Below are positions 1 through 7,498 of a stretch of DNA of 64,000 nt, piece by piece (positions within the stretch are counted from its first letter, which is position 1; every line of letters begins with the position of its first letter). This DNA comes from Acetobacter nitrogenifigens DSM 23921 = NBRC 105050 (lineage in GTDB: Bacteria > Pseudomonadota > Alphaproteobacteria > Acetobacterales > Acetobacteraceae), in NCBI RefSeq assembly GCF_000429165.1, contig NZ_AUBI01000004.1:62001-126000 (forward strand), written 5' to 3'. A model generated the notes under the pieces. It was given only the letters and a program-made list of their open reading frames with translations, did no database searches and was not told the origin of the DNA. The position numbers and the translations under genes were made by a program.

Positions 1-635
1 AACGCCTCCATCGACGCGCTCAATCTGTAAAGGATCACCGAGCGCCGCACGTCGGTGACGTTCGTTCCGTCGAGACCAAGTATCTCCAGCAACGCATCCG
101 GCGTCGCAGGGGCTTCGGGCGCAGGAGCCCGCCTCGGGGAAGCCATGATGCGCGGCAATTCCACCGTGTCGTCCTGCACGTCCTTGCCAGCGGCGCGCCT
201 GGCCGCGCGCGGCGGCGGCATGGCGGCGGCAGTGGCCGTAGCGCTCGCCCGCAACCCCTTGATGGCGTCGGCGACGAAACCGGGCAACGGCATGATTCTG
301 AAGGAGCTTTCGTCTTCCTGCAGATCGACGACCAGCTCATAGCCGCCAGCCTTGATTCGATCCCCACGACCCAACCTGCGCGGCGCAGCGCCGACGGGGG
401 AGGAACCGCCCCCCTGATCGAACGAGACACCGTTGCGGCTCATATCCGACAGCGACCAGCCGTCCTCGTCCTGCTGGAACAGGCAATGCCGCCGGGAAAG
501 CTGACGATGAGGGTCAGCCAACACCCAATCGTTCGTCGCGTCGCGACCGATAGAGAAATATCCGCTGGAAACACAGCGGGTTTCAAGTTGCACCCCTTTA
601 GGAGCGCTGGTCATGGACAGGACAAGCATCGTCAT
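1..635 (-). CDS. FHA-domain protein, 3' end cut by window edge
   Basis: Reading leftward from an ATG at 635, about 211 residues are visible before the window ends, so the C-terminus is missing. The N-terminal 95 or so residues form a forkhead-associated (FHA) phosphothreonine-binding domain. It shows the expected order: a GRD in SIGRDATNDWVLADP, then the SRRHC motif, then SDMSRNGVSF. After it comes a Pro/Ala/Arg-rich linker, then the start of another segment (DALLEILGLDGTNV). The start codon overlaps the TGA of the upstream kinase gene (ATGA), so the two are probably translationally coupled. A likely role is to bind substrates phosphorylated by that kinase in the T6SS threonine-phosphorylation pathway. 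This is inferred from context; the domain itself is clear. Confidence 0.8.
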   Translation of the reverse strand, partial: MTMLVLSMTSAPKGVQLETRCVSSGYFSIGRDATNDWVLADPHRQLSRRHCLFQQDEDGWSLSDMSRNGVSFDQGGGSSPVGAAPRRLGRGDRIKAGGYELVVDLQEDESSFRIMPLPGFVADAIKGLRASATATAAAMPPPRAARRAAGKDVQDDTVELPRIMASPRRAPAPEAPATPDALLEILGLDGTNVTDVRRSVILYRLSASMEA

Positions 636-2235
636 GACGCCACCCTCCGACCGCCGGTCGGCGCTTGTCCGATCGTCCGACGCACATCGGCCGGTCCTTT
701 CCCGATCAGACGTAGAAACTCGTCTCGTTCATTTTGATGACGGATAAACCCGGCGCACTCGCTGACCAGCGTCAACGGCGAGTTGCTTCGTGCAGCCATG
801 CGCGCGACGACGGTGGGACCGATGGGGCCGAGCACGTAGGTCAAACAGCGGGCAGTCCACTCGCAGCACCGTTGCCACCCGGCCTCATCTAAGCTCTCCA
901 CTGGCGCCGGTGACTCGGAGACCTGCTCGACGACAGGCGCAGCAACGACGGGCGTCTCAGCAACCGTCTCATAGGCGTAATCCACAATACCGTCGGTCGC
1001 ATGGATGGCCTGATCCTGCGCCCCGGACGTGTGCGCCTCCGGCGCATGCGCCGAGGCCTCTGCATCAGCCCCCACGCAGACCAGTCGGATACGCCCTCCT
1101 CGCTCTCGAACATTGTCTCAGGCGGCCCGGATTCCTGAGCCGCATCGTAGCTCGGCGTTTCGCCAGGCTGGACTGCCTCGTGATGCGTGTAATGCTGGTA
1201 TTCCTCTGGCGCGCTGGCGACCGGCCTATAACCGCCGGACGCATACGCGCCAGAGGCTCCTCCAGAGGTTCCCAACGTCGGGTCAAGAGGTGGCGCGACG
1301 ATTGTTTCGTCCGAGTCATGCCCCAGACCGGACGTATGCCCGGCAACGACGCTTTTCAGCGTCTGGGCCAGGGGCGGCGGGCTTGGAGACCGAATGTTGC
1401 TCGCATCATGCAGAGCCTGCGAGAAAGCGTCGGCGTCCGCAAAGCGGTCTTCCGGCCGCTTGGCTAACGCACGGTCAATCGCCTCGCTCAAGCCTTGCGG
1501 CAAATCGTCCCGCAGGGTGGACAACGGCACGTGCGGCTTGTTGATGATGCTCAGGATCGTGTCGGTGTAATTCGAGCCCGTGAATGGCCTCTGCCCGGCG
1601 AGCAGTTCGTAGACGACGCACCCCAGGGAAAAAAGATCCGAACGCCCGTCAAGCGCGGAGCCCATGCACTGCTCCGGCGACATGTAGCTCGGCGTGCCGA
1701 TCAACAACGGCGTCAGCGTCATCTCCGCGCTGGTCAGGCGGGAAATTCCGAAATCGGTGATTTTCAGCTTCGATTGCGGCGTCAGCAGAATGTTCGCAGG
1801 CTTGATATCGCGATGAACAATGCCGCGCTCATGCGCATATTGCAGCGCGTCGAGCACCTGCAGCGCTATCGGCATCACCTCTTCGACAGGGCGTTGCGAA
1901 CCGCGGGGAATGGCCTGCTGCAGACCAACCCCGTTGACATACTCCATGACGAGATAAGGATTGTTCTCGTGAAGCGAGAAGTCGTAGAGGCCGACGATGT
2001 TCGCGTGAACGCATCGCCCGGCGATCTTCGCTTCATTACGAAAGCGCTTGAAATAGCTTTCACGTTCTGCGCTGTCGAGGAGATCGGCGCGTATCAGCTT
2101 GATCGCGACCGGACGGTCGATTTCTTCGTCATGCCCCTTGTAGACGACGCCCATGGCGCCGCGACCCAGCATGGACTGTAGCCGGAAACGCCCGATGCGT
2201 TCCGGCATGTGCGTCGTCGTCGCGGCGGCAGTCAT
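632..2235 (-). CDS. ppkA: PpkA-type Ser/Thr protein kinase with an apparent frameshift
   Basis: A Hanks-type kinase domain covers roughly residues 14-275. It has the glycine loop LGRGAMGVVYKG, catalytic loop HRDIKPANILL, DFG in ITDFGISRL and the SYMSPEQ activation segment. In the starting frame the ORF stops at 889, and its last 60 residues become Arg-rich nonsense. In the -1 frame the sequence continues sensibly to a stop at 632. That part includes a helical tail (LTYVLGPIGPTVVARMAA, then NERDEFLRLIG) of a kind I associate with the C-terminus of such kinases. The switch falls at a run of five G on the coding strand (C5 at 1069-1073). One extra G, or a -1 slip, would join the parts into about 534 residues. 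No transmembrane segment is seen; the adjacent HAMP sensor may supply membrane input. It could be a real mutation, a homopolymer error or recoding. Confidence 0.75.
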
Positions 2236-3089
2236 GATTCGAGCAGAGCCATGGCGCTCTCCATGCTGCGCCGTAAACGATTGAACGACGCAGTCAGAAT
2301 GCTCAACTCGCCCGTCTTCGGAACATCAAATTCCACGACGCCCGCGCGACCGAGAGAGACGCTTTCAGCAATGGCCGAAACCCGCGCGATCGGGCGGAGC
2401 ACAAGCACCTCCAAAACGACGTTCGCGGCGGCCCACAGAGCGAGAATGATGCAGGCGACAGCGCCGAAAGTCCAATAGAAAGCAGATGACGTTGGCGGGA
2501 GCGACACGGTGGCGATCGTGGCGCCGACGATTTCGCCGGTCTGCCGATTGAACCCCCTGGCCCCGCCAAAAGCATCGCGCACGCCAGCCGGAGCGGCGTC
2601 CAGGGAGGAATAACACGTCGCACATACGCCTGGACGCATCCTCAAAGGCGTAACGAGAGCAATGCTTCCGTCCGGAGTGACCTCTGTGAATTGCTGGCCG
2701 TCACGCGGGCCGCGCAATTCGGAGATCGCATCACGCTCCCACTCGTCAGGGGTGTCGTCCGCGTTGGTCGGGTCAAGCACGACCCGGCGGAGACGCACGC
2801 CGGGCGCCAGTTTTTCAAGGAGTTTTGCGTTCGCCTCAACAGCGTAAAACGACGCCGCTGGCGGAAGAAAGAGCGCCCCGCCCCGATCCGCGCCACTCAG
2901 AAGCGGCGCGACTTCCTTATCCGTATATTGGGCGATCGCGTCAGCCTGCGCCGTCAATATACGCGCTTCACGCGTGGCCTCCGTGATGCGGTCTCCGCTC
3001 AGGCTGTACCCGAGGACGAACCACAAGAGAACCAGTCCTGCCGCCGCAACGGCGGCGAATGCGATGTTAACCTTGAGACGCAGGGTCAT
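2232..3089 (-). CDS. Membrane sensor: DUF3365 (Tll0287-like) periplasmic domain plus HAMP
   Basis: This 285-residue protein has an N-terminal membrane segment (about 8-28), a periplasmic region of about 170 residues, a second membrane segment (about 203-227) and a cytoplasmic HAMP domain beginning at LRPIARVSAIAESVS. It then ends without an enzymatic output domain. The periplasmic part resembles DUF3365/Tll0287-like sensors, which usually carry a haem-binding CxxCH. Here the motif reads CATCY, so both cysteines remain but the haem-ligand histidine is tyrosine. Its TGA overlaps the ATG of the kinase gene (ATGA), which suggests it signals to that kinase across the membrane. Domain assignment is from recognition of sequence pattern; the partner is inferred. 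Confidence 0.7.
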   Translation of the reverse strand: MTLRLKVNIAFAAVAAAGLVLLWFVLGYSLSGDRITEATREARILTAQADAIAQYTDKEVAPLLSGADRGGALFLPPAASFYAVEANAKLLEKLAPGVRLRRVVLDPTNADDTPDEWERDAISELRGPRDGQQFTEVTPDGSIALVTPLRMRPGVCATCYSSLDAAPAGVRDAFGGARGFNRQTGEIVGATIATVSLPPTSSAFYWTFGAVACIILALWAAANVVLEVLVLRPIARVSAIAESVSLGRAGVVEFDVPKTGELSILTASFNRLRRSMESAMALLES

Positions 3090-3093
3090 TATG

Positions 3094-4278
3094 TCACTCG
3101 CCCATCAGTTGCTGGGACTCTTCGGGCGAGAGCTTGCCTGTCACAGGGTGCCCGAGCACGGCTTGCAGCCGCTTGATCGCAGCGTGCGTCGCAGCGCTGT
3201 CGTAACCGGTCACCTGACCGGAATAGAAGCCTTTGGCGAGCAGCGCCAATTGCGCATTACGCACAGCCGGATCCGTTTTCGGCGCGACACGCTTTGGCGG
3301 CGGAGCTGCTGGCGCGGCGGCGACGGAAGGTGCGCTTGCTGCAGAATTCTCTGATGCAGACGACGGCTTTTCTTCTGTAGCCACGGGGGCAGCGGCAGGC
3401 GGTGGCGCCACAACCGCGGGCTTCGGCTCGCTCGCGGCAGCGACGGGCGTCGGAATTGCGGGGGGCGGAGCTGCGGGCGCCGGCGTGACGACAGGCGTTG
3501 CCGGCTTAACGGGAGCCGGGGTGGCGCCTGACGGCGCGACCTGCGGAGATGTCGCGGCGCTCTGCGGAGTAATCGTTGCGGCGGCAGGCGCGCCAGCAAG
3601 AGCCCCACCTGTCGTGGGGCCGCCAGACGCAGGGGCTGCGGCGACCGGAAGGAAAACACCCGGGAAGAAAGCGTCGGAGCCCCGCAGCGCCGTGGTGATC
3701 AGGGTATCTATGACGCTGGCGCCGTTGGCGTCTTCGTCAACGCCTCCCAGCTTCCGCCCCCCGATCGCAGGATCAGAGCGCCACTGGGCGACGGCATTGC
3801 CCAGCGGGGGGTCAGCCGACAGGGGATGCAGGTCCAGAATGACGCCGCCGTTCGGCTGGACGATTCTAGAAAACGCCGTAGCGCTCATTGCGCCGCGCGA
3901 CAGGTCTTCCGTCGCGATCGGCGTTCCACTCGGGAGCAGGAACAGGCGACCGCCGCGGACGGCCCCGTATCCACAAACCACCAGCAGTTGCGGCGTGCGG
4001 CTCGCATCGAGAGACGCGGCCATCATCGCTGCGCGGACCCCGTTCGCATCGGGCGATTCAAGAAGGCGACTCGGCACCCCGGCAGCCTTTAAGCTTGCCT
4101 GCAGCAATGGCATTTTCGCAGCGCAGCCGCTGAGCTTCGGCAGGGTTTCAACAGTAGGCAGGTCGATCAGAGTGGCGGAGACGGGCTCGGCGTAAGCGGA
4201 ACCTCCCAAAGCCGCACCCAGCAGAAGCGCTACAAACGACGCCCGGCGAGGAAGGCGCGAAAGGGGACGAAACATCAT
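3094..4278 (-). CDS. Periplasmic peptidoglycan-binding protein with degenerate caspase-like domain
   Basis: The protein is about 394 residues from the ATG at 4278. A GTG 12 codons upstream is possible, but GGAGG lies 11 bases before this ATG. A signal peptide ends at GGSAYA. Residues about 25-200 look like a worn caspase/C14 fold. LLVVCGYGAVRGGRLFLLPSG resembles the His-Gly strand and LLP turn, and GGVILDLHPL sits where the catalytic Asp-x-Cys strand would be, but neither the His nor the Cys is in place. A Pro/Ala-rich linker of about 130 residues follows. The last 50 residues are a PG_binding_1 domain (LLAKGFYSGQVTGYDSAATH). It probably anchors to the cell wall near the T6SS. The caspase link is an inference; the signal peptide and PG-binding domain are well supported. 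Confidence 0.65.
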   Translation of the reverse strand: MMFRPLSRLPRRASFVALLLGAALGGSAYAEPVSATLIDLPTVETLPKLSGCAAKMPLLQASLKAAGVPSRLLESPDANGVRAAMMAASLDASRTPQLLVVCGYGAVRGGRLFLLPSGTPIATEDLSRGAMSATAFSRIVQPNGGVILDLHPLSADPPLGNAVAQWRSDPAIGGRKLGGVDEDANGASVIDTLITTALRGSDAFFPGVFLPVAAAPASGGPTTGGALAGAPAAATITPQSAATSPQVAPSGATPAPVKPATPVVTPAPAAPPPAIPTPVAAASEPKPAVVAPPPAAAPVATEEKPSSASENSAASAPSVAAAPAAPPPKRVAPKTDPAVRNAQLALLAKGFYSGQVTGYDSAATHAAIKRLQAVLGHPVTGKLSPEESQQLMGE

Positions 4279-4422
4279 GAGTCGAAAAGCCTCCGTCAAA
4301 CCTGTGCGAACCACGCGATAAATAAATCGAAGCCCACGTCCGCCGGAGACAAAAATCGTCCAGCTCCTGAGTATAGGTTTTCAGTATCACGCAAACAACC
4401 GTTCACTCGTGGATGAAACGCC

Positions 4423-6117
4423 TCATTCACACCCCGCCCCTCTCGATCCATCGCCCGAACCGAACATCAATCGCAGCGCCGCCGCAATTGAAGTGCTGCT
4501 GTCCAGTCCGGCGAGCCACACCTGCCGCCCGGACACGCCGCCCAGCAACGTCGGCGGCGTCCGTCCAGGCGTCAGTATAGTCAGCGGCAGTGTCGGGCAT
4601 ACGGAGTGAAAGCGCTCCGCAAGAAAAAAATAATCATCCAGCTCTATCAGGTCGGTGCAAAGAAACACGGCGTGATAGTTATCGGGATCCCCCTCGATAA
4701 CCCTCAGCGCCTCCCGCGGGTGCGACAGGCCGAGAGGTTCGTAGCCCAGCGCAGCAACGACATCCTCGATTTTTTCGCGCACCGCACGCTCGGCGACGAC
4801 GAGAACCGGCTCCCCCTCCCCCTTCGGCAGGAAGACGGTCCGGGCGGCCTCGTCATGCGTCAGAAACCAGACCTCGAACACGCTTCCACCGCCCGGAGCA
4901 TCCAGCACGCGCAAGGCTCCGCCATGCTCCGAGACGATGTCCGCCACGGTGGAGAGGCCGAGTCCCGTGCCTGCGGGGCGCGTTGTATAAAACGGTCGGA
5001 AAATTTCGAGACGGGCGACCGCGTCTATCCCGATCCCTGAATCCCGAACTTCCAACACGACATATTCGCGCGGAGCCAAGGCCCCTATCTGCATGGCGAG
5101 CGAAGGGTCGCCGCTGCGCGTCTCCAGCGTCAACACGACTTCGCCCTCGTTCGCAATCGCCTGCGCAGCGTTTCGGATGAGATTGAAGAGGACCTGCTGA
5201 ATCTCCTCGACCCGCCCTATCGTTTCCGCTCCGTCGCTGCGTTCGCGAAGTTCCAGGCGGATGCGGGTTGGAATTGACGGCCGCACGAGAAGAATCGTCT
5301 CCTCGCACAGCGCCCCGAGTTGAACCACTTTCTCGACGAAATCCCGCCGACCAAAACCGAGAAGATTCTCAATCAACTCGCCAGCCCGCTCGCCAGCGTT
5401 CTTGATCGACACCACAGCGTTGTAGACTGCCGTGTTCCCCCGCGACGCCTCCAGCGCCGTTTCCGTGTGCCCCAACATCGCCGCAAGCACGTTGTTCAGG
5501 TTATGCGCCATGCCAGCCGCCGTGGCGCCGGCAATTTCAAGACGTTGCGACTGCCGCAGGCGGCGCTTCACCTCGCCCCGCTCCTCCGAAAGCCGGTTGC
5601 GCTCCAAAGCAAGTCCGATCAGTTCGGCGATCTGCCGCGCTTCGGTCGGCGCATGCGGACCGCCTGGCCCGAAACGATCCCGCCACGGCCGCGACGACCG
5701 GCACAACAACAAGAGACCTGCTACGTCGTGTCGACCGCGAACCGGAACCAGATGCACATAAAGAAGCCCCAGCCGCGCCAGCCGGCGCTCTCCTTCGCCC
5801 TTAGCCTCCGGATCCAGAACCAGCGCACGCTCCACAACCGCGTCCTTCGCGCGTTCCATCGCGAACGCACGCAGAGCCTCTCCAAGATCAGCAGGAGCCG
5901 GCGTTTCCAGCGCCAGCCACGCTTTTCGTATCGGACGCCCGGGAGAGGCCAGAGCTACGCTTCGTGCGGAGCAACACGCCCCGAGCACGCGAAGCGCATC
6001 GTCAATGGCGTCGGCGAGTTCGGCTGAATGCGCAGCCGCCAGACTGGCCGCCACACTCTGATAAGCGCCACGACCACCCTTGGCCGCAATCATTCCTGAA
6101 GGAATCCGGGTCGACAT
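4423..6117 (-). CDS. Soluble sensor histidine kinase with GAF-like and degenerate receiver domains
   Basis: This kinase of about 564 residues starts at the ATG at 6117 (a TTG two codons upstream is possible). No membrane segment or signal peptide is seen. Residues about 20-180 look like a GAF-type sensory region. The phosphoacceptor helix has GMAHNLNNVLAAMLG with the His near residue 205. The ATPase domain shows N-box LFNLIRNAAQAI, G1 DSGIGI and G2 GTGLGLS. The last 120 residues resemble a receiver, but the N-terminal acidic pair is replaced (LVVAERAVRE), so Mg2+ binding is doubtful. No response regulator is encoded next to it. It lies between T6SS membrane-complex genes and the kinase/FHA set, so a role in T6SS control is likely but inferred. 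Confidence 0.75.
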   Translation of the reverse strand: MSTRIPSGMIAAKGGRGAYQSVAASLAAAHSAELADAIDDALRVLGACCSARSVALASPGRPIRKAWLALETPAPADLGEALRAFAMERAKDAVVERALVLDPEAKGEGERRLARLGLLYVHLVPVRGRHDVAGLLLLCRSSRPWRDRFGPGGPHAPTEARQIAELIGLALERNRLSEERGEVKRRLRQSQRLEIAGATAAGMAHNLNNVLAAMLGHTETALEASRGNTAVYNAVVSIKNAGERAGELIENLLGFGRRDFVEKVVQLGALCEETILLVRPSIPTRIRLELRERSDGAETIGRVEEIQQVLFNLIRNAAQAIANEGEVVLTLETRSGDPSLAMQIGALAPREYVVLEVRDSGIGIDAVARLEIFRPFYTTRPAGTGLGLSTVADIVSEHGGALRVLDAPGGGSVFEVWFLTHDEAARTVFLPKGEGEPVLVVAERAVREKIEDVVAALGYEPLGLSHPREALRVIEGDPDNYHAVFLCTDLIELDDYFFLAERFHSVCPTLPLTILTPGRTPPTLLGGVSGRQVWLAGLDSSTSIAAALRLMFGSGDGSRGAGCE

Positions 6118-6285
6118 TCTCAATTCATGGCACGGGCTTCACAGCCCGCCCATCCGCTTGTACGTCCAATATTCAGATATAACGAAAAATTCTTGAACCT
6201 GAGCACTCATTACCGGCCAATTGACCGCAATATTTCGTTGTGTCATCTCTCCCGAGTATTCATCGTCCTTGAGGCCAATACAATC
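6118..6285. promoter_or_regulatory. Divergent intergenic region between histidine kinase and lipoprotein genes
   Basis: This 168-bp gap separates two genes pointing away from each other and must hold promoters for both. It is AT-richer than its neighbours (for example the stretch 6170-6245). I could not pick convincing -35/-10 pairs. GAGG at 6272-6275 is a plausible ribosome binding site for the rightward lipoprotein gene. Confidence 0.4.
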
Positions 6286-6906
6286 ATGACAACGTCCAGT
6301 CGTTCTAAACATTTGGTCCATAACGGCTGCTGGTCCGGAGCGCTGCTTCTGGCCCTGTCTCTCTCCGGATGCGCGGATGACGCGAGCAAGTCGGCCCCCC
6401 CGGAGAAAACTCCGCAGACGTGGCGCGTCGCCGTTACCGGTGCCAGCGACGCCGACGCGGCGGCCATTGCCGGTCCTCTGAGCGCGGCGCTGGTCTCCAG
6501 CGGCGTCGCCGCCTCCGTTGTAACGGACGCCTCGCCTGTCGATCACGTGCTCGAAGCCGAAGTGCAAAGCGTGCATCGTTCGCAGATTTCGACCCGCTTT
6601 CGTAACGGCAAGCGTCATTGGGCGCCGGGACCGGCGACCGCAGTCATCGCGCACGAAACAGTAAGGAACGGGCACGCAACGGATCTCTCGATCGAAAAAT
6701 CCTTCGACGTTTCCGTCTCCGCCGCGCCACCGAAAACGAAGCCCAAGAACGCGTCGGACACCGATCAGACGACCGACCCCTCGGTTTTCGATCTTTTCGC
6801 GCAACGGACTGTCGAACACCTTCAGGGTGCCCCTGCCGTCGCGGCCGCTCCTGCGGCTCCAGGCGAGACCGCCTCTGGAAACGCCCCTGCGTCCGGCGCG
6901 CAGTAA
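6286..6906 (+). CDS. Lipoprotein of unknown function inside the T6SS locus
   Basis: About 206 residues. The longer ORF starts at 6127, but the ATG at 6286 directly precedes a classic lipoprotein signal peptide ending in the lipobox LSLSGC, so this start is preferred. The mature part has about 100 residues of alternating hydrophobic pattern (WRVAVTGASDADAAAIAGPL, then DHVLEAEVQSVH). It ends in an Ala/Pro-rich tail. It is the only rightward gene in the left part of the locus and sits between tagF and the histidine kinase. I do not recognise the family. It could stand in for the missing outer-membrane lipoprotein TssJ, but it shows no TssJ signature I can recognise and is not next to tssK. Confidence 0.6.
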   Translation: MTTSSRSKHLVHNGCWSGALLLALSLSGCADDASKSAPPEKTPQTWRVAVTGASDADAAAIAGPLSAALVSSGVAASVVTDASPVDHVLEAEVQSVHRSQISTRFRNGKRHWAPGPATAVIAHETVRNGHATDLSIEKSFDVSVSAAPPKTKPKNASDTDQTTDPSVFDLFAQRTVEHLQGAPAVAAAPAAPGETASGNAPASGAQ

Positions 6907-6940
6907 TACGACCGCCAACGCCTGAAGCTCACGACTGCCT

Positions 6941-7498
6941 TCACGATCCCCGCCCTCTGTCGGGGGTCGTGAGCAACCAGTCGAACGCCTGATCGACCGG
7001 AAGCGCGCAACGCAGCGTGACCTGCGGTCCAGAATGCGTCTCCAGCCACCAGATATCTCTCTCAGGCGGCGCCGACGGCCAGGGATAGCCGCATAGCCGG
7101 GTTATCTCCTGATCGACGACATCGGGATCTTTCCCTGAGGCGATCGCATCCCTCACGACATCGCTGAATGGCGCCAGCGCGCGATACAGAACGTCTCGCG
7201 GATCGTGAACGATCGCCAGCACGAACGGGAAACAACGACCGACCTTGTCGACGCTGGGCGCCCATACGCCAGTTACAGCGCAATTCGGACTCAGCCGCCC
7301 AGACGTGATTGTAAAATGCCAAAATGGCGCGGCATGCCAGACTTCTTCGAACGCGTCCCCCAGCCGCTCACGAGATCCGGCAATCTGGTGGGTAATCCAG
7401 TCATGCAGCCGGTCGTTCATGTCGTCCGGCAGGCCGCCCCGCAAAAAATCGCCTCTGGAGGGCAGCTTTCCGTAATATCCGACATAAGGCGCAATCAT
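6941..7498 (-). CDS. tagF: T6SS-associated protein TagF
   Basis: About 185 residues from the ATG at 7498, which overlaps the TAA of tssM by one base (TAATG). The reading frame stays open further upstream inside tssM, but homology begins at this ATG. The N-terminus VGYYGKLPSRGDFLRGGLP is the TagF (DUF2094/BMA_A0400-like) signature, and the length is usual for a stand-alone TagF. In Pseudomonas and Agrobacterium TagF represses T6SS activity post-translationally and is counteracted by the PpkA phosphorylation pathway. Having tagF, ppkA and two FHA proteins in one locus fits that switch. No PppA phosphatase is fused or visible in the window. Confidence 0.88.
   Translation of the reverse strand: MIAPYVGYYGKLPSRGDFLRGGLPDDMNDRLHDWITHQIAGSRERLGDAFEEVWHAAPFWHFTITSGRLSPNCAVTGVWAPSVDKVGRCFPFVLAIVHDPRDVLYRALAPFSDVVRDAIASGKDPDVVDQEITRLCGYPWPSAPPERDIWWLETHSGPQVTLRCALPVDQAFDWLLTTPDRGRGS

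Noticed and set aside
3300-3640. Possible tandem repeats in GC-rich DNA
   Set aside because: These encode the Pro/Ala-rich linker of the periplasmic protein; the period is irregular, so it is low-complexity coding sequence and not a DNA repeat array.
6286-6906. Annotating the lipoprotein as TssJ
   Set aside because: Only the lipobox fits. There is no recognisable TssJ pattern, and it is divergent and distant from tssK.
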